Assembly (NCBI GenBank): GCA_039566865.1
Contig: CM076955.1
Coordinates: 19,637,501 to 19,701,500, forward strand
Direction: 5' to 3'
DNA length: 64,000 bases
Source of the DNA: Aurelia coerulea
Taxonomy: Eukaryota; Cnidaria; Scyphozoa; Semaeostomeae; Ulmaridae
Shown: one piece after another, positions 35,456 through 47,000 of the stretch
Layout: each line of letters opens with the position of its first letter
Position numbering within the stretch: position 1 is the stretch's first letter
Made by a program: the position numbers and the translations under genes
The notes under the pieces: model-generated
The model's input: the letters and a program-made list of their open reading frames with translations, nothing else
The model's database searches: none
Told to the model about the DNA's origin: nothing

Positions 35456-35912
35456 GTAAGAGATTGAGAGAAAGAAACGAATTCGTTTTCTCAATTCTTT
35501 CGGTCTTTCGTTACCAGCTCCGCAGAAAAATACAAAACATTCCCCCACAGACAGGTACATAATAGTTGCAACGCTCCTCCATAGAAGCACACCAGCAGTG
35601 TCTAGCTACCCATGCTCTAAAGTCTATCTCAAATTAAATGTCACGTGAGATTTGCGACAACGCAAAATATTCACTCAGAAGCACTTCAATTGTTTTTAAT
35701 TCGCGGACATTTTCACTTGACGTCTAATTTGAGACAACCATACACATTGTTCATACTGGAGTATAATTAATTAAAGTAAAGGTCAGTAATAAGGCAGATA
35801 TTTTAGATGTAATTCTGTAAGAACATTTTGTAATCATCTTGTCAATAAAAGCAAGAAAATATCAACTGTTTTATTTTTTTTCTGCTCAACGAGGTTTGAT
35901 TCTGTAACAACA

Positions 35913-36512
35913 TAACAAGGGCAGATTTTGTAATACAATAGCATGAGTTGCTTTTGTTGACACCTCAGTTCAAAGCAATTAGCGATTGCAGACAAAGGAA
36001 ATTCTCTCAACCAGCAATTCAAAACAAACAAAGCCGCAAAAGTTTCTTTGAAACCCAGGTAGCTAGCTCGCTCGTTGTGCATTCCAGAAACTGTTTTTAA
36101 GGGCAAACATGAGCGTAGATCGAAAGAAGAAGGATTCATCCACACATCTGCCGCGGGCATTTTATTTGTTTGGTTCACAAGCCGTTTAGGAGGCGATTCA
36201 ATTCTCTTATTTTTTTGGGTGTTATCAAAACATTTACTGCTCAGCTTCTGGACCAAAGAAATAGAATGCCCGCGGCAGATGTGTAGATATATCCTTCTTC
36301 TTTCGATCTATACTCATGTTTGCCCTTAAAAATTATTTCTGGAATGCACAGCGAGCGAGCTAGCTACCTGGGTTTCAGAGAAAATTTTGCGGCTTTGTTT
36401 GTTTTGAATCACTGGTTGATAGAATTTCCTTTGTCTGTGATCGCTAATCGCTTTGAATTGAGGTGTCAACAAAAGCAGCTCGTGCTATTATATTACAAAA
36501 TCTGCCCTTGTT
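35913..36512. mobile_element. 600-bp long-palindrome MITE with 8-bp duplication
   Basis: The left half (AACAAGGGCAGATTTTGTAA, then AATAGCATGAGTTGCTTTTG and on through GGTAGCTAGCTCGCTCGTTG) is repeated in inverse order in the right half. TAACAACA flanks both sides (35905-35912 and 36513-36520). Related copies are at 44640-45093 and 53540-53947. Open frames inside are artefacts of the palindrome. Confidence 0.75.
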
Positions 36513-36671
36513 TAACAACACTACAACCCGAATTTCCACTTTTTGAGCTTTAGTAAAAGTACTTACTTTCTGGTGTATAAGATTTAAGAACAATGCAATT
36601 AATAAAACATGTACAAAATAAACGAACTAAATAATATGCCGTAGAACTAATTGCGTTTGCAATCACCAATA

Positions 36672-37014
36672 TAGGCCTTCACACGAAAACGGCACATTTT
36701 TTGCCGGCAGATTTTGAAACGGTAGATTTTGAAAACGGAAGTTTAAGCGGCACATGTTGAAAACGGTATCGTGTGAACACTCGGAAATGATGAAAGCGGA
36801 CCATTTTTCAACGCTTTCGAAACAAGGCTGATTATTTCCTTTGGCGCCAAAATCCAGTTTTTTTCTCGTGGAGCTTGCAAAGAGCTTATTGCCGTCACTT
36901 TTTCTGCCGTTTTCAAATTTTTGCTGGCATCGTGTGAAGGCTGGCGCAAATTTTGCTACCGTCACCTTTTTCACCGTTTTCAAAATGTGCCGGCATCGTG
37001 TGAACGCAGTCTTA
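36672..37014. mobile_element. MITE just downstream of the channel-OTU gene
   Basis: TTCACACGAAAACGGCACAT at the left pairs with CACATTTTGAAAACGG / CGTGTGAACGCAGTCTT read inversely at the right. Motifs GCCGGCA and AAAACGGTA recur inside. It lies about 170 bp beyond the channel gene's stop codon and may contribute to its 3' UTR. Confidence 0.6.
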
Positions 37015-37181
37015 GATATCCGGAAAAATCCGATCTTTTCGGCCCGTGTTCGGTTGTTCCTCGCTGAACAGCCGGATTGTCTTGCTGCAAAACTGATTTC
37101 CAAAATAGCAATATCCGAATCAACTTTCAATTTGGCTAAAAACCAACAGATCAATTCGAAGAATTCCTTGGTCCAGATGTT

Positions 37182-39918
37182 CTATTTTTTTCGTTCCCTC
37201 TTCAGACCCATGACAGGCATTTCGATAGTCGCCACATCTTCTTTATCCGCGTTTAAATACAAATTCATGTTCCGTGCACTGTTTGATACATTCAGCGTGT
37301 TAATACACCGCACTGCCGCGTTCCTCATATCCGCGCGGAATCGTGAATCCGTTGCGTACATGCCACGCTTGGTGATAATCGTTGGCCAATCAGCTTTGAC
37401 AGGTAGATCTACTGTGGCATGGTAAAAATGAGGCGTCACGAATGTCAAAAACCGCGTTGATTTTGGCTCAGGTTGTCGCCTGCCGTTGTTCACCTTATAC
37501 GGCATGAAAATCTCCTTGAAATTCTTACGCGGATGACAATGTATCATGACCAAGCGGATTTTGAGTAAATTTGCAGCGGCCATGAGCACATACTGCTTGC
37601 CATAAGTGCTATCAAGTCGTAGCTGTTTTACGAATGCTTCGTACTCTGGGATATCAGGATCTTTGTCAATGATTCCTTTATAGTGCCACGGATTATGCTC
37701 GATCTCATCTGCGATTCTCTGCCGCATTGTTTTACGTACATCAAGATAGACAATCCCCATGCTATCTTGAACGAAGCTAATGCAATCCAAAAGATGATTA
37801 CTATCATGCGAATTACTAACTTCCTCTAATCCGAGTTGATCTGCAATCCAACGCACTAACGTTTTACTCTCCTCAAGATCTTTAGTCGGTACGATCAATT
37901 TTCGTCTCATCTCAACTGTGCAACGTCTTGCGTAGTTGAATCGTTTGAATTTCCTGTCCTGTCCCTTAATGCAAGCTTTCACAGTTTCAAACATGACGTT
38001 CCCGTCACGGATATTTTTCTGCAGAAGCAAAATACAGAACTGGAAATCTTTGAATCCGGGCATGCCACCGTAATATTCCGATGCCGAACCAAACAAATCG
38101 GCCATGTCATTGTTACCGAACAGTTTCCGACCGATCATCCACAAAACTCCATTCAAGGACAGCATTGTCATGCTGAAGACGACAAACGAATTTGCTATCA
38201 TCAGACCGCACAAAAATAACGCAGGCGACAAGTTGCAGCAGACATCATTCATATCGACGCCAATGTTTGCTGTACCGAAATCGCATTTGAAATTGAGTGG
38301 AAAGGTCCGGACGAAATACAGAGATGTAAACATTAAGATCGTGCTTCCTAAGCCAGCAATAGCTAACACCAAAGTCTTGATTTTATACACCGTTATGAGG
38401 TAGCTGCTTTCTGTGAGCAAGTATAGCAGTTTATTGTGCAGGATTTCGATTTTGTCTTTGTTGTGAGAATCGAACGATAGTTCTGAGGCCATTTGAAACG
38501 TATTCGGGTTGCGATAATATTTTGGCTGTATTTTGCACATTTCTTTGAATATTCCGTAAAATGCTTCGAATTTGGAGAAGATTGCTGGATGTTTGAGCCA
38601 CCCAAAATGTAGAACGGAGAATAGTGCCCATTCCACGAATAGAGCATAAGGGTAGTGCACAAGGAGCTTTCCGGTAAAGGTGTGAGTGCATTTTGAGTTG
38701 AGGTACTTCACCTGAAAGAGAAGCAGATCATTTTCTTTGCAGATTTGACGAAGATGCAGTCGAAGATCCATATGACAGAAAGTTTATTGGATTTCAGAAT
38801 TGGTGCCAATCAAACACACCGGTATTAAGGTTAGAATTCCCCATTTTATAATGATAATGACCGTATTTCTGCATTTCTGCTCGACGTTCAACCTTCTCAA
38901 AGCTAGGGAGCTTAGAATGGTACTTGATTGTTACCAGTCCTGAAAACAGTAGACTTAGGGGGGAGACTTGGTAGACTCATAATGACCATAATCTATCTTC
39001 GATTGACTCCGAAGTGTTCGTTTACACTGCACCCTGTACAAACATGCAAGGCTGATTGTAGCGTGGATTGTGACCTTTTCATGACCTTGTACTTACCATT
39101 GAAGAGAATTACAAGGCTATCAATGAGATTCAAAGTTACAACCAGTCTAACACAAGGTTTCCACAAGGTTAATTAGCATTTTTCGAGCCATTTACAAGGT
39201 TATAGCAAGGCTATTCTAGGTTAGAACAAGGTTACAAGGCCATAACTACAAGGCTTGTACATGGCTATTACATGGCCTTTTATTTTCGTACAGGACAAAA
39301 CAAAATCATACTATGGATAGCAGGAACAAAAATGTCATGGGCTAGCAGGAATAGTGTAAACGGACGACTCATCCAATACACTTTTGTTACGGACCGGTAC
39401 AGGACCGGACCTTTATGTATTTAGAGCAGACTTCATAATGATGTAGTGGGTATCAAATCGCAAAATCTCTCCAACAGGAAATCAAGGGCACTTTAAACCT
39501 TTTTTTCCTAACTGGGAATACCTTGCTTTCAATTGCTTATAATTCAATGAAAAATAATGGAAAATTTCTTGAAATTGTCAGAAATTGTAGGTAGATGTGT
39601 GTGCTATCCAAATATCTAAAAATTCAAAAATTGAGCAGATAAGATATTTGATCGTTCTCAAGGGGTACATTAACCTTAACCGTGGTCAAAGAAAAGACCA
39701 TCTGCCTATGCCTACATTACCTGCGCAAAAGAATATGATTTTTCTCTTCCCATGCATATGATGCCTTGACTTTCATGCAAAGTGACATTTGCAAATGCAA
39801 GCAGGGTAAGAAGAAGCATCCCCATGTTGAGGTAATCGATGAAAAGATCCCACCATGGTTTGAAGAAATGAATTGAAACTGAATCACCAAATTCGTACAG
39901 CTCAGATAATGCAAGCAT
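37182..39918 (-). CDS. LRRC8/pannexin-like channel fused to an OTU-like domain
   Basis: Two coding exons, 39918-39721 and 38711-37182, join in phase 0 across GT-AG sites and give 575 residues. Exon 1 (MLALSELYEFGDS..., then FFKPWWDLFIDYLNMGML) closely follows the LRRC8 N-terminus, whose hallmark is KPWWDVFTDY at the start of TM1. Predicted TM segments are about residues 23-45, 82-105, 178-201 and 229-258. The first extracellular loop has Cys55 and Cys74; the second has Cys209, Cys224 and Cys225. After TM4 a segment with YYGGMPGFKDFQFCILLLQK parallels the LRRC8 IPDVKNDFAF region. Where LRRC8 has leucine-rich repeats, residues about 355-510 look OTU-like: HDSNHLLDCISF, YGKQYVLMAAANLLKI, then TPHFYHATV. 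The OTU Cys position is His372, so catalysis is doubtful. The start is the ATG right after a TTTCAG acceptor; a 5' UTR exon probably ends at 40295. Fusion and fold are inference from motif order. Confidence 0.82.
39033..39294. mobile_element. CCTGTAC MITE in the channel-gene intron
   Basis: Ends CCTGTACAAACATGCAAGGC and TATTTTCGTACAGG are inverted repeats. The interior is a degenerate array of ACAAGG(C/T)T-type units. Other copies are at 41350-41624 (opposite orientation) and 57240-57542. Confidence 0.75.
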
Positions 39919-40295
39919 CCTGAAATAGGACATATGCGGGCTAAATGTATAACGATCTACTCGCTACTCCTACTATTTAAACTCCCCTACAGTGTGTCCC
40001 CCAAAATTATGTATCGGTTTTGCTGAGCCATACAATCATGAATTATAAACCGAGTTCAATGATTTACCTTTCATTTTACAGCCCAAAGGCTAATTAACTT
40101 AGATGGAAAAAAGTGAGTGTATCACACTTTGATCCCTGATCCGTAATTAATCTATCTGTTAACGACCACTGCAAATCGGATTTGATTGTGTTTATTAGAC
40201 GTGGTCTATGGCTTCAAGTGAATTCAAGCAAGGTAACGATAATTTGATAAGAAACACAACAATTAGTTAAGAAAGTAAGAAAGCGGAGACTTACC

Positions 40296-40402
40296 TTCTT
40301 CTCTCAAGGTTTTCTTGCAGACTGTTTTCAAACTGAAATCTGACGTCAGCAAATTCTAATTTCCCGCCAAGAATATAGCCTCTTGTTGAGGAAGAGGCAG
40401 AA
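40296..40402. promoter_or_regulatory. Candidate bidirectional promoter between channel-OTU and AVL9
   Basis: On the minus side, AAG|GTAAGT at 40297-40291 looks like the donor of the channel gene's 5' UTR exon (exon ends at 40295). On the plus side, GAG|GTGAGA at 40454-40462 looks like the donor of the first AVL9 exon. The DNA between holds a perfect CRE palindrome TGACGTCA (40341-40348) and an E2F-like TTTCCCGCC (40360-40368). No TATA box is evident. Divergent transcription is inference. Confidence 0.5.
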
Positions 40403-41062
40403 ATGTTTGTTGACGAAGAATTCGTAATGGCGGATAAATCGCCAAAAAGCTGCGAGGTGAGAAAGATCTCTTTAAATTCATATTTTGATTAGACATGGTT
40501 AGTTAAATGATATCAAAATGTTTTCAAGCAAACTGAATACAGATTTGAAAAATGAAAGAGTGTTTTCAATGGGATTTGAGCTTAAAATTTTCCAATGTAA
40601 TATTGTTTTAATTTGATAAGGCCTATCCTTTTGGCTTGGCCTAAAAAGTCATTATTGCCATAGGTCGAGTCGAATCACAAATGCTTTAGAGGTTTGATAA
40701 TAAATTTCTGTTGTGTTCAACTGCTCCTCAGCCTGCAGACATCATAAGTTTGACTGTGTACATGATATTTAGGCTGGCAAAATTTGTGCGACCAGCAAAA
40801 CTTTGAGTCTTCCATTCCAGTTTGCCGTGACTGTGACACAGCACTCTATCATTTTCCTTATTTGTAATTGATCTGCCAACTTGCACTACTAGTACTAGTA
40901 CTTACTTCTACAAAAACACCTGTTATTCCAGGAATTCTAGCGCATGTGCTGATGTATCAGTTACAGTACACTGCCCACAACATTTCATCTCTTTAATTCT
41001 TTTCCAGACTTAAAATGCTCTGATGTTATTGGGTAGAGTCAACATGAATGAACTCAGAAACG

Positions 41063-44000
41063 ATGGATAAAGAGACAATAGAAGGCACTGCACAACCTAG
41101 ACCTGTTCTGCACATTCTTGTAATTGGCTTTCATCATCAACGTGGTGCTGAGGTTGTTGTATAAATTTGTTGTCTTTTGTGCCATATTGCTACTATGTGT
41201 TTGCTGGTTTCCAGACAATGAAGATGCTGTACAAACAACCCATTCTCAAAACCAGTGTTGAAATTGTTTTTTGAAATGAACTTAACATCCAATTTTTTAG
41301 ATGGAAAATGTCTGGACAACATACAGTACTATGGACAAAAAGGTTTCAACCTGTACGAAAATAAAAGGCCATGTAATAGCCATGTACAAGCCTTGTAGTT
41401 ATGGCCTTGTAACCTTGTTATAGCCTGGAATAGCCTTGCTGTAACCTTGTAAATGACTTGAATTATGCTAATTAGCCTTGTAGAAGCCTTGTTTGGAATC
41501 TTACTGATAGCCTTGTAATTTTCTTCCAAGGTTAGTACAAGGTCATAACAAGGTCATAATCCCCTCTACAAGGCTAAAACTTGGCCTGTACAAGGCCAGG
41601 TTTAGCCTTGTATTTTTGTACAGGAAACATTTTGAAAAGTTGTAAAACAGTTTCTTTTCTTATAAGTCATTGGATAAAATCTTTTACTTGAAATGCGATA
41701 GATTATTCATGTATGTAGAATTGACCTAATTTTAACCATGGGGCTACATGTTTTGAATATATACAAGTATTGTGAGAAAAATGTATCAAAAATGTTTGCA
41801 CACTTCACTGTAATTCGGACTAAAAAAGTCAAAATTTTGTCTGAAACTTCGAATGTCCAAAACTTTGAGTTTGAATAAAGGTCAGCATGCCAGAGGAAAT
41901 AAGCCAATTGAAAGAGCATAATTATTATAGACCTTTTAAAGAGCCTGGATCGAGCATTATTTTTATACATCTTTATACGTGAGGTTCAATCAAGTGGCAT
42001 TAGAGCTTCTATCACTATTGTGCACATTCAAAAATTCTACAAAATGTTGCAAAATATCATTTGATTCTAATTCTTTTCAGAGTAGCTAAAAGGTTTATGG
42101 AAAGACCACATCGAGAACATGTGTCTTTTTAGGTTTTATGTAAAATTTATATTATATACAGTACTAGCTGTCTATATACCCTGAAAATTCAGTTTCAAAC
42201 TTTTCTACCGGGTGACCCAGAAAAAAGTGACCCAACGCAATCTGTTACAGAAAATTAAGTAAGTGGCCGATTGAAATGTTTCACACGTTGTTGTGTCGCT
42301 AAAAGGCTAGCCTATGCCATAAATATTTTTCGCAATTTTTTTTGGCGCGGTAAATTTCCAAAATTAAGGATTTCGAGGAAAAAAGCATACCTGAAATCTT
42401 CAAAAAGTCGTCACAAACAGGGGATTGATTTACAGCCATTTCAGAACTTCAAAACGACGAGGAGCGTGTTTCGTTTTAACCTGGGAATAGGCAACCCAGT
42501 CGGAAGTCTTCAGAGCAAGTTTATAGTCCCTAGGTATTTAAAAATATTCTCAGGCAAAATGAAACACGCTCCTCGTTTTTTTGAAGACCTGAAATGGCTT
42601 CAAATCGATCCCCTGTTTTTGACGACTTTTTGAGCATTTCAAGCCAGCCCTTCTCTTTAAAATCCTTAATTTGGGAACTTTACCATGCCCAAAAAAACAA
42701 AAAAAATACTCATAATGTAGGCTGGTCTTTTAGTGACAGGACAACGCTTGGAATATTTCAATCGGCCTCTTACTTTTTCTTTTCTATAACAGATTGCGTT
42801 GGGTCACTTTTTTCTGGGTCACCCGGTAGAGCAAAGCAGCCCTTGAGCTATTATTATTTGAACTGTTCTCATATTTTTTACTTTGTAGGTGGAGTTTGTT
42901 TACCCGAAGTTTCAAGATGGAAATTTAACAAAAAGCCTTCCTGCACCATGGCATCCCTTGCTTTATGTGGCTTTACCAGATGGTGCCCATAATTATGAAG
43001 CAGGTAATTTAAATTCATGATCTGCTTAATTTACATCATCTTGTTTTCTTACATCAGAAGATAAAAGAATATGTTATTTTTCAAATTTTCCTTTTCAGAT
43101 TGTATCTTCTTCAGCCTTCCCAGCTTGAAAGATGATAACACAGAACAGCCTGGCCAAGTTTTTGGTGTTGCCTGTTTCCAGCAGATTGACAGCAAAGTAC
43201 GCATTATGCTTATTGCTTATGGTAAAATTTGTTTGAATATTCATAACTGTTCAAATTTATGGAAAAGCGTGAAAAAATTCGCTGCTTATAGGGTAAGAGC
43301 CTGTGATGCTCGATAATTCAAATAATAAGATAATTCTTGAACATTGATTGGGACAACTATGTGATTTGTAACTTCAAACTAAAAATCCACGGGCTGGTCT
43401 TAAACTTATGGCCATAGCAATGGACTGAAGGCCGTCTATTACCATTTTCCTTGAAGCAATTTTCTTCGTGGAGTTTAGATATTTGCAGGGAAATCATAGA
43501 AATGAATTGTGCATAGATTGATGTAAAATCCAGCTGAGTCACACAATTTTTGGGGCACACCCCTTGTCGGCAGAACCACTGTAATTTCCGAGAATTTATA
43601 TAGATTTCATTGTGACGTCATAGCAAAATGGCGCCGAACTAAAAAAACAATATCAAAATTTTGAATCTACCTGGAAAGTTGATCTAAATGAGCTCCAAGA
43701 GAGTAAAATAGACAGATTGGTAGGGTTCCATATCGTTACGCCAAGAAACGCTGTTGACAAAAATGTGGTCTTAAATTTTTGGCCACGACTGTACAGCATA
43801 TGCTTGCTTTTTCCTTAAAATTTGTCAAAAATTTGTTGAAGGACTTAAAGGTAAAAGATGATGATGTCACAAGAACAAGTGTACAGAAGAGTGTTGTGTT
43901 GATTTTAAAAAAGGTAAACAACAGTTTTATCTTTGTTTAACATGTTTTGAAGGCGTTCTTATTGGTCCATTTTGCTGTTTGTACATCGAAAAGATACTTT

Positions 44001-47000
44001 GATAAGCTAAAGAATACGGAAACAATGTTGATAGAGCTTGCAATATAACATAGGCTCCCATTCTTTAAAATGCTCGATGTAAAATTCTATGGCCTATTTC
44101 TTTGAACCGAATAGCTTGGAAGAAACGTTAGCTACTGTACTTTGCTATAATCCCACCATTAGAATTTTTAGAAATCTCCGAAGAAAGATTTTGAACCTAT
44201 GCTTTGCAACTGTGCTCTGCTTGCTTTGCTTTAATTTAGTAACTAGGTTATGTATTTTGCTTTAAGATATTAGATGGTAAACTTTTATCACGGTCCCCTG
44301 AAAGGCAGCCTTTGCTGACGGGGTTACCGTGTGTAAAGAATATAGAATAGAAAAAATACTGTAAACTATATAGTCTTTCATAATATTCTAGCGTTCTTTG
44401 ATCCTTGTACTTTTAAAGATTTGTTGATCTTGTTTTCCAGCCACTCTTTGGTTTTATACTATCAAAGCTAAACCTTATCACACAAGCTTACTTCAATGAA
44501 AAGGATTTCTCTCAAACCACTATTCTGAAGGTATGCAATGTTCTTCTTTTTATGGGACAACAAACGTTTTAATGTTTGTTATTTGTTAATTTGTTTTGAT
44601 TGATGAAAACCCGCAAACTTCTCTCAGCTCTCCTTGTTGAATAAGTTGAATGTTCATCATGTCTACGAGGTGTCTAAGAAGTTATGTGCTTAAACGAAAG
44701 AAGAAGGGTAAATCTAAAGTTCTATCTGGCCTATTTTGTTTATTTGATTTAGGAGCCGAGCAGAAGGCATTATAATTCTCGCGTATTTAGGGCTTAAATG
44801 AAACGATTACAAAACAGCTCCTGGATAAAATAAATAAAATCTGCAAGACAGAACTTTAGATTTTGCCATTCTTCTTTCGTTATAAGCACATAACTTCTTT
44901 TAAAAATCACCTTTCGGTTGCACAAGGCGAGAGTTTGCCCTACTGGTTTCAGGGCAACATTTGTGGCTTTGTTTGTTTTAAATTACAGGTTGAGAGAATT
45001 TCCTTTGTCTGCAGTCACTAATCGCTTTGAATTGAGGTGTCAATCACACGCAACTGTTGCTATTGTATTACAAAATATGCCCTTGTTCTTTTCATCATGT
45101 TTAGGATACCTATACAGCATTGAACCAAACCTTGTCAACATCAAAGCTGAACGTATCAATGTTCTACATAGGTTAGTACTTTTGAAACTCTTTCTTCCTT
45201 GGTTTGGTTCTATCTCTAGAACTGAAATAGTCTGAGTCGAACGATGTTTTTATACCGGGTGCGCCAAAATAAACTATGCACGTTTGGCAGGCCACAATAA
45301 ATCGTACACTGGGTCGATTTTAAAGATTTATGACTTAATCGTTAGCAGAAAGCCTGAATTAGATACTTGGAGTTTTGAAAATTGTTTTATTTTCAGTTTT
45401 TAGAACTAGAAGCGAGTTTCCTAAAATGTTAGTTTTGGAAAACACTGAAAACGATCATAAATCATCGATCAAGTTTTCTAAAGAATCGACATCAATGGAC
45501 AAAGAGAGAACTTGTTCGTGGTAATTTGCGATTTAGAAATCGATTAATTGTAATTTGCTGTACGAGAGTTCGTACTAACCCCCTAAATCCCCCAGAAAAC
45601 ATTTTCTCTTTCTTGATTCATGTTGAATCTTTTCAAATTTGATCGACGTTTTTTTATCGTTTTCAATGTTCTCGAAAACGAACATTTTAAGAAACTCGCT
45701 TCTAGCTCTAAAAACTGAAAATAAAACAATTTTCAAAAACTCCAAGTATCTAATTCAGGCCTTCTGCTAAAGATTAAGTCATAAATCTTCAAAATCGGTC
45801 CAGTGTATGATTTTTTGTGGCCTGCCAAACGTGCATAGTTTGTTTTGGCGTACCCGGTACATTTTGAAGAATTTTTCAATGCACGATAGTGATAAAGGCT
45901 CTGGTGCCACTTTATTGAACGTCTCGTACAGAAATTTATGAAAATGTAGTTTGATCCAGGCTCTTTCACAGAATAGCTAATTGGTCTGTTGCAAATATTT
46001 CATACTGTTAGGATGGTTCCAACCATAGTAGAACCGTGTTAGAAGTGGGAAAGTACATTTTCTAAACTCGTTTTAACCACATTTTTCTAGAGTTATCCCC
46101 GGGGGGGGGGGTACTTGACCAGGTTTTGGTCGGGGACGTGCCATCGAAGCTTCAAAAACATACCCGTTCCTTATACCAATTTTACGAAAAAGTATACCCG
46201 ACTTTCTACCAATTTTGTGAAAAAGTATACCCGACCTTATATCAATTTTCCGAAAAAGTATACCAAAATCGTTCCTTAAAAACCAAAATCACGAAAACCG
46301 ATACCGTTCCTTATACCAAAATGGTGAAAATCGATACCGTTCCTTGTACCAAAATCGCGAAAATCGATACCCTTCCCGATGGCACACCCCGTACCCAAAA
46401 TATGTGAAGTACCCCCCCCCCCGGGAAGTTATCACTTTCAAAGGGAATTAAAAAGTTGTTGATTCCATCCGAGTGATGTTGAAGGTACCTGACAACATCT
46501 GGACATTTTGGCAAGCATAATTTTAAATCCGACTCAATTTTGCTCTTGTGTGAACCAAGCTTGATAAAACGATTTTAGACAGAGTTGAAGTTTATTAGTG
46601 CCAAGCAAGACACGAGAGAGCAGGCTCAAGTCATGCTAAAAACTAACTTCTTAAGTAATCAACGAGGCTAAATCAACAGGACTTCAAACCTAAGAACGAA
46701 GCTAATACGTTACAATTAGTAACCTAACAAACACACGAAGTTGCAAAGAGCACTGTACCTTTACAAAAGAACTTTCAAAGTTTAACCTCCAAGATCCTAA
46801 GGTATAACCAGACAGTGAATACTTCATGAGGGCAGGCCTTTTTAATGTGCACGAGTTTGCCAGCACCACTCGCAGGCACAAAAATGTAATGGTTGCTGTT
46901 TGATCGCAGGCACATTTCCCCCAACTATTTGCTCGCAGGCACCAAACATCTTTAATCTTCCAGACAGTTCAGCACCAAACCACCCAAATTTCCCATAGTG

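Noticed and set aside
35834..36553. Minus 140-codon and plus 84- and 77-codon frames
   Set aside because: The peptides on the two strands are near copies of each other because the sequence is a long palindrome (35913-36512).
36663..37154. 163-codon minus-strand frame
   Set aside because: It covers the MITE at 36672-37014, and its repetitive peptide reflects inverted repeats.
36841..37425. 194-codon plus-strand frame
   Set aside because: It overlaps a MITE and is antisense to the end of the channel-OTU coding exon; the minus strand has the conserved protein features.
38712..38771. Starting the channel-OTU protein at the ATG at 38771
   Set aside because: GCTTCTCTTTCAG just upstream of GTGAAG is a splice acceptor, and the upstream exon at 39918-39721 supplies the LRRC8-type TM1 in the right phase.
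42271..42992. Two 120-132 codon plus-strand frames
   Set aside because: They lie inside the palindromic MITE at 42208-42826. The second one runs into AVL9 exon 2 in the wrong frame relation. The related frame at 48170-48484 is the same repeat.
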